From Bacteroidota bacterium (GTDB lineage Bacteria > Bacteroidota > Bacteroidia > Bacteroidales > PXBB01), in the NCBI GenBank assembly GCA_022708385.1, contig JAKIYU010000011.1, positions 1-21,983 on the forward strand: a stretch of 21,983 bases of DNA. The letters run 5' to 3'. The notes under the pieces were generated by a model that saw only the letters and a program-made list of their open reading frames with translations, made no database searches and had not been told where the DNA came from. The translations under genes were made by a program, and so were the position numbers. Shown in pieces: positions 7,576 through 15,600 of the stretch (position 1 is the first letter of the stretch; each line of letters starts with the position of its first letter).

Positions 7576-8757
7576 TTAAATATTACTTAATTTAATACCG
7601 GGCATATTCTGAACCACATCGTAATAGAGTGCCACAAGGAGTCTGATATAATGCCTGATATCATATTTTTCAGCAAACTTTTGCGCATTTTTAGATATTC
7701 TCTTGTACAAATGTTTGTCTTCACATACTTGAATTACCTTGTCAGCAAATTTTCCAGGTGAAACACTGTCGAGAATATAGCCTGTTTTTCCATTCTGTAC
7801 CAGTTCCTTATTGCCTTTGCCATTAAGGCATACTACGGGCAGGCCTGCCGCCATAGCTTCTAAAAGCACGAGTCCAAAAGGTTCATAAGTAGCGCTATGC
7901 ATATATATGGAACTTTCATTCAGATAGTGCTGTACATTGCTAACGTTGCCGCACAATGTAATATACGCTTCCATTTTTTTGCTCCTGATACGGTTCTCAA
8001 TTAACGGTCTTAATGGACCATCGCCAAGAATGGTGAGTTTGGCATTTTTTCCCTTTTTATGCAGCTCTGCTACCACATCTATTAAAAAAAGCTGGTTCTT
8101 GTTTTCAACAAAACGCCCGACAGTAATAAGATTATAGGATTGCTCCAAATTATCGTAAGTACGTTCCTGATAAAAAGCATTATAATCAATAGCATTGGGC
8201 AGGTAATGAATACGGCGATGAAATGCTTCGGGCAAAACTTCTTTGAGATAACTTTCGGTATCTCTTGAAATAGCCAGGAAATTATTTCGGCATAAATTGT
8301 ATTTCTTAATCAGGAAGCGTTTTTCGTAAAAATCGGTCAAACGTCTTTTTTTTAAAAATACATTTAAATCGAAATTTTGAAATTGCTTCTCATTATAATG
8401 AATATGACTGAAATAGGCTGTGTTTTTCAATAATTTCCACCGGCTGAAAATTTCGGCTTCGATAAGATGCGAATGAATAATATGCGGTTTGAATTCATGG
8501 GCAATGTCAAAAAAATCTTTATAGTCAGCCTGGTTTTTTTTCAATACCGAAAGTTGCACTTTGGAACGGCTTACCACAATATTCAAATCCTTTGTCAACT
8601 CCTCGTAATCATTCCCTTCGTACATGGTAACAATTAAACAGGTAAAATCTTCTCTTTTCTGCAATTCATTTGCTATATTGATTAACAAACGTTCTGCCCC
8701 TCCCCTTTTTAATGTAGGAATGACAAATAAAACACGCAATTGTTTTAAAACTATCAT
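7576..8757 (-). CDS. Glycosyltransferase family 4 (GT-B fold)
   Basis: The 393-residue protein is a cytosolic retaining GT-B transferase that moves a sugar from a nucleotide-sugar donor onto a growing glycan. The N-terminal acceptor half begins RVLFVIPTLKRGGAERLLIN, the glycine-rich loop typical of GT4. The C-terminal donor half has VGRFVENKNQ, ILGDGPL and the EX7E motif Glu292-PFGLVLL-Glu300, followed by AMAAGLPVVC. The start ATG lies three bases after the stop of the GT2 gene, so the two are surely co-transcribed and probably act in the same pathway (capsule, O-antigen or exopolysaccharide). The sugar specificity cannot be read from sequence. Confidence 0.93.
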   Translation of the reverse strand: MIVLKQLRVLFVIPTLKRGGAERLLINIANELQKREDFTCLIVTMYEGNDYEELTKDLNIVVSRSKVQLSVLKKNQADYKDFFDIAHEFKPHIIHSHLIEAEIFSRWKLLKNTAYFSHIHYNEKQFQNFDLNVFLKKRRLTDFYEKRFLIKKYNLCRNNFLAISRDTESYLKEVLPEAFHRRIHYLPNAIDYNAFYQERTYDNLEQSYNLITVGRFVENKNQLFLIDVVAELHKKGKNAKLTILGDGPLRPLIENRIRSKKMEAYITLCGNVSNVQHYLNESSIYMHSATYEPFGLVLLEAMAAGLPVVCLNGKGNKELVQNGKTGYILDSVSPGKFADKVIQVCEDKHLYKRISKNAQKFAEKYDIRHYIRLLVALYYDVVQNMPGIKLSNI

Positions 8758-8760
8758 CTA

Positions 8761-9657
8761 TTATCTGTATTCTTGAGGAATTTTGCCAATCAACAGGTTC
8801 ATCAAAACATAAAATTTATGTTTTGTTTGTTTGTGATTATAAAACAAAAGTATGGATTTAAAAATATGTGTCAAAGCCTTACAAATGTTTTTTTTGTACA
8901 TATAATGCCTTGCAATACTGAAATATGTATCACTCAAGCGTTTACGTTTTATTTTGTTTGTAAACTTATTTCTAAAATCAGTATTTTTAAATATGTATTT
9001 CAATACTTTAAGCCTTTCGGCACCTTGATTGAATTTTTTTTCATTTACAGTGCGGTTGTCGTGTTGTAAGGCCACTACTGTAGGCTTTCCTGGTAAATAA
9101 ACAACAGGATAATGCAAAGCTATTCTCAACCATAATTCAAGGTCCTCGGCAATAAAAAATGATTCATTGAATTTGATTTTATTCAAAATGTCAGAATGAA
9201 TAACAGCCTGAGGAACACCGATAATGTTTTCGAGCAAATAATCGAAAATATTATCGAAAATGAAATCATATTTTAAAACAATTCCATCTGTAAATGAAAT
9301 ATCGGTAAAAAACATGGCAACCGGATTATTTCTTGATACAATTTCTTGATGCAAAACATCTAATCTGTTTTCCAAGTAATAATCGTCACTGTCGAGGAAG
9401 CAAACATATAGCCCTGTACTTAGTTCAATGCCCCTGTTACGGGCAGCACTTCGCTCATTATTTTCTTTGAAATGGTATTTAATTCTGGCATCTTTATAGT
9501 TTGACACCACTTCTTTTGTATCATCAGTAGAACCATCATCAACAATGAGCAATTCCCAGTCGGAAAATGATTGGTGCAAAACGCTGTCAATGGCTTTTAC
9601 GATGAGTGTTGCCCTGTTGTATGTGGGTATTATTACCGAAAAGAAAGGGAATGCCAT
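8761..9657 (-). CDS. Glycosyltransferase family 2 (GT-A fold)
   Basis: The 298-residue protein starts FFSVIIPTYNRATLIVKAI, with ELLIVDDGSTDDT (Asp40/Asp41) for nucleotide binding, NERSAARNRGIE and the metal-binding DxD at Asp89-Ser-Asp91 (FLDSDDYY). A probable catalytic segment EDLELWLRIA follows. This is the standard inverting GT2 layout of surface-polysaccharide transferases, with no membrane segment. Its ATG directly follows the TAG of the upstream lysine-ketoglutarate-reductase-like gene with no spacer, which implies translational coupling. Its own stop is three bases before the GT4 gene. The family call is secure; the sugar and linkage are unknown. Confidence 0.94.
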   Translation of the reverse strand: MAFPFFSVIIPTYNRATLIVKAIDSVLHQSFSDWELLIVDDGSTDDTKEVVSNYKDARIKYHFKENNERSAARNRGIELSTGLYVCFLDSDDYYLENRLDVLHQEIVSRNNPVAMFFTDISFTDGIVLKYDFIFDNIFDYLLENIIGVPQAVIHSDILNKIKFNESFFIAEDLELWLRIALHYPVVYLPGKPTVVALQHDNRTVNEKKFNQGAERLKVLKYIFKNTDFRNKFTNKIKRKRLSDTYFSIARHYMYKKNICKALTHIFKSILLFYNHKQTKHKFYVLMNLLIGKIPQEYR

Positions 9658-10977
9658 CTACAGGTATCTTTCGATATACTGGAAGTTGGGTGTCAGTTTT
9701 CCGTTAAGAAGAATCAGCCCTCTTTTTATTGCAGGTGGCAGGTCAATTTCGAAGTACGACTTATTGTATTTAGCCAGTGCAATAGGAATAACAAATTTTT
9801 CAAGTGCAGCTGAGAAGCCGATGGACGATTCCCGCGGCAACTCACTCGGCAAAATATCTACAGCCATGATAAGAATCCCCTCACCCTTGTGCCCCATTTT
9901 GGGCTTTTGTGTAAAGGGATTATACACAAAAATGGGGTCGTCAATGGCAGTGCCTTTATGAGTGGCTTCAATAGAGCCGTTAGGGTCGCAGGTCACATCG
10001 CCTATGACTGTGAGTTTGGGTTTTTTATAATCTTCAAAATGTTTTTTAAGGAATTCCTTGGTAAGCAGGCGCGGATAACGGGCATCCCAGTACATACAGT
10101 TCATTAAAACAGTCAGGTGGGGTACATATTTTTCGAAAGCGTTCACATAATTCTCGGGATGGGTGTAGTAATCGTGCAGGTCGAAAGTAATAAACTCACT
10201 GATGGGATTCACAAGATGATGTTCCTTGAATACCACCTTATACAGCACATTATTGGGTAGCGATTTCAATTGGTTTAACGACAACAAATCATTGGGCGAA
10301 ATTTCTTTAACAGGAAGCAGGTTATAAATTTCATGGGCGCCCAAAGCCACATTGCCATAGCCTGTAAAACCCACCACCATGGGTTGTAATTCTTTGGGCA
10401 AACCATGTTTTACAATGTCGAAGCCGACTTCGGAAATGACATGTTTAATTTCTTCAAGAGAATTGTAAGTGTAGGCCTGGTTAATTTTTTCGAAGGGGGT
10501 GCGAATGCCAAATTCTTTAAGTCTTAATCCCAATGACCAAAGAGAATTAATCATTCCGGCCAGGCCCGCATAGCGTCCAAAAAAGATTAGGCGGCGCCCC
10601 ATTTCGTCTTCTACTTTTTCGTAATCAATCAAATTACACTCCAGTTCCATCATTTTCTTCAACATAGGCATATTGTAGGGCTGCCCTTTGATGACATGCG
10701 AGAAAAAGACGTAGGTTTTACCCTTCTCGAAATACTCCAGCGGAATTTCCTTAACGCCGAATATAACATCGCTCTGGCGGGCACTGTCAACTACCAAGGC
10801 ACCTGCCTGAATAAATTCTTCATCTTTAAAAATTCTTTTTTCCGACTTTTCAACGACAAACTCAATATCAACTGATTGTGCCAGCAATTTTTTTATGAGG
10901 GTTGGTGTTAGGGGACAACGGCGCTCCAACAAGTATTTATCTTCGTGCCGTATTCCAATGATTTTCTTCATAGCCAT
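9658..10977 (-). CDS. Stand-alone lysine-ketoglutarate reductase (saccharopine-forming) homologue
   Basis: The 439-residue protein aligns from end to end with the LKR half of eukaryotic alpha-aminoadipic semialdehyde synthase. That half condenses lysine with 2-oxoglutarate using NADPH to give saccharopine. Shared landmarks are IGIRHEDKYLLERRCPLTP at the start, YVFFSHVIKGQPYNMPML, LIDYEKVEDEMGRRLIFFGR, YAGLAGMINSLWSLGLRL, a nucleotide-binding GFTGYGNVALGAH near residues 202-214, YWDARYPRLLT, and IGDVTCDPNGSIEAT. The saccharopine dehydrogenase half is absent here and no such gene is adjacent. The start may be Met1 or Met3. It follows the NarL-type regulator by 62 bp and abuts the GT2 gene (TAGATG). 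An alanine-dehydrogenase-type reaction on another substrate is possible, as the enzyme belongs to the AlaDH/PNT superfamily. Homology is clear; the in vivo reaction is inferred. Confidence 0.85.
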   Translation of the reverse strand: MAMKKIIGIRHEDKYLLERRCPLTPTLIKKLLAQSVDIEFVVEKSEKRIFKDEEFIQAGALVVDSARQSDVIFGVKEIPLEYFEKGKTYVFFSHVIKGQPYNMPMLKKMMELECNLIDYEKVEDEMGRRLIFFGRYAGLAGMINSLWSLGLRLKEFGIRTPFEKINQAYTYNSLEEIKHVISEVGFDIVKHGLPKELQPMVVGFTGYGNVALGAHEIYNLLPVKEISPNDLLSLNQLKSLPNNVLYKVVFKEHHLVNPISEFITFDLHDYYTHPENYVNAFEKYVPHLTVLMNCMYWDARYPRLLTKEFLKKHFEDYKKPKLTVIGDVTCDPNGSIEATHKGTAIDDPIFVYNPFTQKPKMGHKGEGILIMAVDILPSELPRESSIGFSAALEKFVIPIALAKYNKSYFEIDLPPAIKRGLILLNGKLTPNFQYIERYL

Positions 10978-11039
10978 ATAGTTTTAGAAAAAATGCAAGG
11001 CGAAATTAAATAAAATTTAGCTTGATTACTAAATATCCA

Positions 11040-11687
11040 TTAAATTACGACAAGTTTGTTTTTAATGGCAAACGCCATGAGGCTCATGGAGTTTTTGCAA
11101 TCGGTTTTTGCCAGCAGGTTCGATTTATGCCCCACTACAGTGCGTTCACTTATGAAAAGGGCATCGGCAATTTCCTTATTGCTCAACCCTTCACATATCA
11201 GCTGAAGAATCTCTTTCTCACGGCGGGTTAGTTCCAGATCAGGAATATCTTTCTTTTTTTCTTTACCCATTTGGCGTGCAAAAAATTTAAACAGCTCTTC
11301 AGAAAAATAATTGCCTCCGTTAATTACTGTTTGAATGGCTTTATCGAGGGTTTCCTTATTGATGTTTTTAATTAGAAACCCCCTAACCCCTGCATCAATC
11401 ATGTTTTGTACATACTCATCTTCATTAAACATCGTAAGTGCAATAATTTTTAAGTCGGGTTTAATGTTAAGTGCTTCTATAGTGGCTTCTATACCGTTCA
11501 TAATGGGCATTTCAATATCCATCAGAACAATGTCAGGTGATTGAACATCTAAAGCATTTAAAAATTCTTTACCATTAGAAGCCTCGCCTGCCACTTCAAG
11601 ATACTTCAGTCGTCCCAGAACCATTTTAAGACCATTTCTGAATATTTCGTGGTCATCAACAATAAAGATTTTATATTTATCCCCCAT
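11040..11687 (-). CDS. NarL/FixJ-type response regulator (REC + LuxR HTH)
   Basis: This 215-residue transcription regulator has a receiver domain with the acidic pair Asp11/Asp12 and phospho-acceptor Asp57 (IVLMDIEMPIMNG). The switch Thr in IIALTMF and the conserved Lys in GFLIK follow. The C-terminal LuxR-type helix-turn-helix is LTRREKEILQLICEGLSNKE followed by IADALFISERTVVGHKSNLL. Phosphorylation should promote dimerisation and DNA binding. The gene starts 12 bp after the Cache-PAS histidine kinase, which is almost certainly its cognate kinase, as that enzyme has the HisKA_3 dimerisation domain typical of NarL-type partners. Targets are unknown; it is the only clearly DNA-binding two-component output in the window. 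Confidence 0.95.
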   Translation of the reverse strand: MGDKYKIFIVDDHEIFRNGLKMVLGRLKYLEVAGEASNGKEFLNALDVQSPDIVLMDIEMPIMNGIEATIEALNIKPDLKIIALTMFNEDEYVQNMIDAGVRGFLIKNINKETLDKAIQTVINGGNYFSEELFKFFARQMGKEKKKDIPDLELTRREKEILQLICEGLSNKEIADALFISERTVVGHKSNLLAKTDCKNSMSLMAFAIKNKLVVI

Positions 11688-11699
11688 GGTAGTTTGTAT

Positions 11700-13784
11700 T
11701 TAAATTACGATTTCAATTTTTATTGAAAACCCCTCTCCTAACCTGCTTTTAAATTCATAATTCCCATTTATCGATTTGATGCGGCTAATGATATTTTTAA
11801 GGCCCATCCCCTTTTTATCCGATTTCATAACTTCATCCACATCGAACCCCCTGCCATCGTCCTTAAAATACAAAGATAACACGTTTTCCCTTTTCAGCAA
11901 AAGAATAAAGACCCTTTCGGCACCGGCATGCTTAATGGTATTATTTATTAATTCGCTGATAACCCTGAAAAGAATGATTTCCATGTTTTGTTCCAGGCGC
12001 TCTATGTTTTCTGAGTCAAATGTAATGTTGAGTTTATTGGTTTTATTAACAAGGTGGCAAAACTGTTCAACGGCTTTAATTAAACCATGGGTATTGATGA
12101 TGCGGGGCATCAGGTTGTTGGAAATGGTGCGCGTGGCATTGACGGCATCGTCAATAAGCTGGTTGCAGTAATTAACCATTTCCTCTCGCTCTTCATCAGA
12201 CATAGTTACCGATTTCAACTCGTTCACATAAAGTTTGATGGTCGAAAGCAGCGGACCGAGACCATCGTGCATGTCTTTGGCAAAACGCTCGCGTTCGCGC
12301 TCTTCGGTATGAATGATGGTGCTTAATATCTCACGTTCCATCTCACGGCGGTGGGTCAGATTGCGTACCACGCTCAGTATGAGTTTTTCGTTCTTGTAAC
12401 TAACCACCCTGCTAATGAACTCAACAGGAATGACTATGCCGTCTTTTGCCACATGCTCCGATTCAAATGAATAACTACCCTTTTCATATATAATCCTGCG
12501 GTTTTCAGAAACGTAGTTTTTAAATCGTGGTGTCTTTATTTCGGTAATTTTCATTTTAAGCAACTCATCCCTTGAATAACCAAGTGTTTTGCAAGCGGCA
12601 TTATTAATTTCGACAATATTTTCGTTTACATCAGTAACAAAAATATCATCGCCCGTGCTGTCGAATAGTTTTTGAAAACGTTCTTCCGATTCTTTAAGTG
12701 CTTCGCTAATAGTAACAATACGCTTGTTGCTTTGCTGGAGCTTGTTCAGGTAATTTATCAGTTTGTTTGATGTAAAATAATACACCAATACCATTAGTAG
12801 CAAAGCTGCAAAAAGAGCCACCACTACAGCACCAGAAACTGCATTAAAAAGAAATGCCCTGTTTTCTTCTTCATTCACGATAGAAGCGGCGATGTACACA
12901 TCAAAAGGTTCGAAGTAGGTAAATGCTATGGTTTTTTCTCTGTTTTCAAACACATAGTTGAAGAGACCGTTTTGTTTGCCGCGCATCTGTTTCAGGAAAA
13001 GAGTGTCACTCAGATACTCCCCCTGCAGGTTCGGGTGTATATACATGTAGCCATTGCTGTCAAAAACAAAGGCATAACCGCTATTTCCTATTTTAATACG
13101 GGATATGATTTTTTTAAGTTCCTCCATGTCTTTTTCCTTATCCCCGACATAGAGCATGCCGATGACGACATTGTCTTTAACAATGGGTTTGTATGCAGTT
13201 ACGTACCATTCGTTCAAGATGCTGGCTCTGCCATAATATGTCTTACCGGCTTTAACAGGCTCCAGAACAGGAGAGTTGTTAGGAATAAATGTGGCTGTAG
13301 CGCGACGGCCATCCTTGTGGCGTACATTAGTAGCCATGCGCACAAAGCCGCTGTCGGTTTTCTGAAAAATTGTTATTGTCCCACCCACAAGGGTCTGCAT
13401 GCTGTCCACAAAGCTGCTGTCGGCAAATAGTGGTCTGTTGTTGTACAACCAATTCTCCAATAACGCCTGGTGTCTGATGCCATTTACCTGATTTTCAATT
13501 TCCACAGGTATTTGACTGCCTTGTCTTTTCAATGATTTACTATTAAAGGCTGATTCAACAACTTTGAGGTTTGAGTGCACTTTTTCCAATTTGAGCATCT
13601 TCTCCCTTTCAAACATTTGTGCAATGGTATATACCTCAAGGCTTAATGTCTTTTCAAGCTGTTTGTTGAAAGTACGTACAGAACTGGACACAAACCATAC
13701 GGTAAGTAAAACTATAACAGCAGTTATGATAAACGCCACAGGAAGGAAAAAACGTACTTTTATGGCAAATGCAGCTTTTTTCAA
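11700..13784 (-). CDS. Membrane sensor histidine kinase, Cache-PAS-HisKA_3-HATPase
   Basis: The 694-residue kinase has an N-terminal membrane anchor (residues about 10-32) and a long periplasmic region (33-310) resembling a Cache_3-Cache_2 double sensor: TITIFQKTDSGFVRMATNV, WYVTAYKPIVKDNVVIGMLY and GYAFVFDSNGYMYIHPNL are typical. A second membrane segment lies near 311-338. A PAS domain follows at about 365-480 (FQKLFDSTGDDIFVTDVNE), then HisKA_3 with His506 (AKDMHDGLGPLLS) and a HATPase with NNTIKHA, DDGRGFD and KGMGLKNI. It probably senses a small ligand outside the membrane. The only in-frame start after the preceding stop is TTG at 13784, giving MKKAAFAIKVRFFLPV. It lies 32 bp after the nitroreductase gene and 12 bp before its regulator. 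Confidence 0.93.
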   Translation of the reverse strand: MKKAAFAIKVRFFLPVAFIITAVIVLLTVWFVSSSVRTFNKQLEKTLSLEVYTIAQMFEREKMLKLEKVHSNLKVVESAFNSKSLKRQGSQIPVEIENQVNGIRHQALLENWLYNNRPLFADSSFVDSMQTLVGGTITIFQKTDSGFVRMATNVRHKDGRRATATFIPNNSPVLEPVKAGKTYYGRASILNEWYVTAYKPIVKDNVVIGMLYVGDKEKDMEELKKIISRIKIGNSGYAFVFDSNGYMYIHPNLQGEYLSDTLFLKQMRGKQNGLFNYVFENREKTIAFTYFEPFDVYIAASIVNEEENRAFLFNAVSGAVVVALFAALLLMVLVYYFTSNKLINYLNKLQQSNKRIVTISEALKESEERFQKLFDSTGDDIFVTDVNENIVEINNAACKTLGYSRDELLKMKITEIKTPRFKNYVSENRRIIYEKGSYSFESEHVAKDGIVIPVEFISRVVSYKNEKLILSVVRNLTHRREMEREILSTIIHTEERERERFAKDMHDGLGPLLSTIKLYVNELKSVTMSDEEREEMVNYCNQLIDDAVNATRTISNNLMPRIINTHGLIKAVEQFCHLVNKTNKLNITFDSENIERLEQNMEIILFRVISELINNTIKHAGAERVFILLLKRENVLSLYFKDDGRGFDVDEVMKSDKKGMGLKNIISRIKSINGNYEFKSRLGEGFSIKIEIVI

Positions 13785-13816
13785 TGGAAGTGCTTTAGGT
13801 TTACAGGTAACATGTT

Positions 13817-14455
13817 TTATTTAGGAAATCCTACAGGCTGAGTAAGAAGGACTTTCTGGTTTTTAGTCAAGGGAATAGCTTTAGCAATATCTCCCCTGTC
13901 AAACATACCGAGAACCACTGTAGCCATTTTTTCAGAGGCAGCATAAAGATAGACGTTTTGACTGATAAAACCGACATCTGTGGCCGCATAAAAGTCTTTA
14001 GAATCCTTGCTCATCACCACCGACATTTTGCTGTAATCGGCCACATAAACAAGCACCACAGGGGCATCGGCAACAAAACCCTGCCTTCCCATATCCTTAC
14101 GAAAATCCCCTTCTTTAATAGCTTTAAGCATATTCTTTTCTGCATCATACAGATATACACCAGTTTTAAGTGAAACATAAATATCAATTTCTTGGTCGTT
14201 CATAGCCGATGGAGCTGTTCTTTTGCCTTCATCAGGCCGGTTAATGCCGCAAGCTGCCCACAACAGGTCTGCTAGTTGTTGCATTGTCAATTCTACATTA
14301 CTAAAAGCTCTTTTAGACTGGCGTAGCGATAATGCTTCCATTATGGGCATGCCCCCTTTTTTATTGGGCTCGGGTAAATTAATATCCTTAATACCCTGGG
14401 GAAATGATACTTTAGTTATGCTTATAAATGTCAGAAGAAAGATTATTTTTTTCAT
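13817..14455 (-). CDS. Exported SagB/nitroreductase-family protein
   Basis: The 212-residue protein starts with a probable Sec signal peptide (MKKIIFLLTFISITKVSFPQ, no lipobox Cys). The mature part has the nitroreductase / SagB-ThcOx pattern: SLRQSKRAFSNVELTMQQLADLLWA early on, where the Arg-x-Ser region contacts FMN, then KRTAPSAMNDQEIDIYVSL, DAPVVLVYVADYSKM and GFISQNVYLYAASE. Such proteins are FMN-dependent oxidoreductases, but secretion before folding makes FMN acquisition in the periplasm puzzling. A slightly longer form from TTG at 14479 is possible; the ATG at 14455 gives the best signal peptide. It sits 44 bp after hydE and 32 bp before the Cache kinase. Substrate is unknown, and a link to the hydrogenase genes is only positional. 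Confidence 0.85.
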   Translation of the reverse strand: MKKIIFLLTFISITKVSFPQGIKDINLPEPNKKGGMPIMEALSLRQSKRAFSNVELTMQQLADLLWAACGINRPDEGKRTAPSAMNDQEIDIYVSLKTGVYLYDAEKNMLKAIKEGDFRKDMGRQGFVADAPVVLVYVADYSKMSVVMSKDSKDFYAATDVGFISQNVYLYAASEKMATVVLGMFDRGDIAKAIPLTKNQKVLLTQPVGFPK

Positions 14456-14499
14456 AATTGCATTTATTTTATTATGCAAAAATACAATAATTGCTGAAC

Positions 14500-15573
14500 T
14501 TAGTGTTTGTGTTTGAAATGAGGACTGTCACCCCATTCACTATAAGCTACTTCAGCTCCGGCAATTTTAATGCGGGCTTCTATACAATTTTTGCAATCAT
14601 CAGCATTTTCATCGGTACAAGGCTTGCCTTGGTAAAGGGTGTAGCTGTCGCGGTATTTTCCGGGGGTAATATTGGGCATCAGTATGTTGGCACCAATTTT
14701 AATGATTTTTTCACGCCCCACTTTGTCGATAGCTTGCAGTGCCGTTGTGGCAGCAATATTTATATCCTTCATCATAATGCGTAGCAAAGCCACCATTTTC
14801 ATTGTCATCTCAAAACGTTCTTTAACAGGTAAAAGTGCATCTCTATTGGCGTACAGTGGTGTGTCGGCATGTTCTATGTAAGGTCCCATACCACACATAT
14901 CAATATCAAAATGTTTCATGAATAAAAGATCATCCGCCAGAGAATCCAATGTTTGATAGGGCAGGCCAATCATAACTCCGGTACCTGTCTGATAACCTAT
15001 TTCTTTCAGATGGGTAAGGGCTTCAAGTCTTTTGTCGTAACTGTGTAAATCATTATTTGGGTGCAGTTTATGGTACAAATTCCTGTCGGATGTTTCAATA
15101 CGTAATAAGTACCTGTGCGCTCCAGCCTCGAACCACTTTTTATAAACTTCTTTGTTTTGTTCACCCAACGATAAAGTAATACCCAGCTTATTCTGTGATA
15201 TTTCATTTATTTTTCTGAGTAGGTATAATATTCTTTTTGTAAAAGTTTCTGATTGTATTTCACCGGATTGTATAACAATTGATCCAAACTTATTTTCATA
15301 AGCAAACTTAGCTGCATTCAATACTTCAGTGTCATTTAGGTTGTACCGGTTAACTTTTTTATTGTCCTTTCTAATACCACAGTAATAACAGTTTTTATTA
15401 CAAATGTTTGAAAGTTCTATCAAACCACGTAAATAGACTTTATTCCCCAGATACTCTTGCTTTATGGAAGCCGATTTTTCAAAAAGCATAGTTCGCTCAT
15501 CTCCCTTTACCGACAGCAATGTAAGAATATCCTGTTTTGAAAACTGAGTTTTATTTAATATCTGATTTATCAT
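14500..15573 (-). CDS. hydE: [FeFe]-hydrogenase maturase HydE (radical SAM)
   Basis: HydE is a radical-SAM enzyme acting with HydG and HydF to assemble the 2Fe subcluster of the H-cluster; it processes an iron-cysteine intermediate delivered by HydG. The 357-residue protein has the CX3CX2C cluster at Cys58, Cys62, Cys65 (CNKNCYYCGIR), the MIGLPYQT region and a C-terminal C-x7-C-x2-C (Cys319, Cys327, Cys330), the accessory cluster site seen in some HydE enzymes. Length matches the family. It starts 27 bp after hydF and precedes the nitroreductase gene. Biotin-synthase-like and PylB-like radical SAM enzymes are relatives, but the hydF-hydG neighbours settle the identity. Confidence 0.95.
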   Translation of the reverse strand: MINQILNKTQFSKQDILTLLSVKGDERTMLFEKSASIKQEYLGNKVYLRGLIELSNICNKNCYYCGIRKDNKKVNRYNLNDTEVLNAAKFAYENKFGSIVIQSGEIQSETFTKRILYLLRKINEISQNKLGITLSLGEQNKEVYKKWFEAGAHRYLLRIETSDRNLYHKLHPNNDLHSYDKRLEALTHLKEIGYQTGTGVMIGLPYQTLDSLADDLLFMKHFDIDMCGMGPYIEHADTPLYANRDALLPVKERFEMTMKMVALLRIMMKDINIAATTALQAIDKVGREKIIKIGANILMPNITPGKYRDSYTLYQGKPCTDENADDCKNCIEARIKIAGAEVAYSEWGDSPHFKHKH

Positions 15574-15600
15574 CTGTTCTCAAAAGTATAGTAAGAATTA

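Noticed and set aside
12972..13430. 152-codon open frame on the plus strand
   Set aside because: It is antisense to the Cache domain of the histidine kinase at 11700-13784, which has clear domain support on the other strand.
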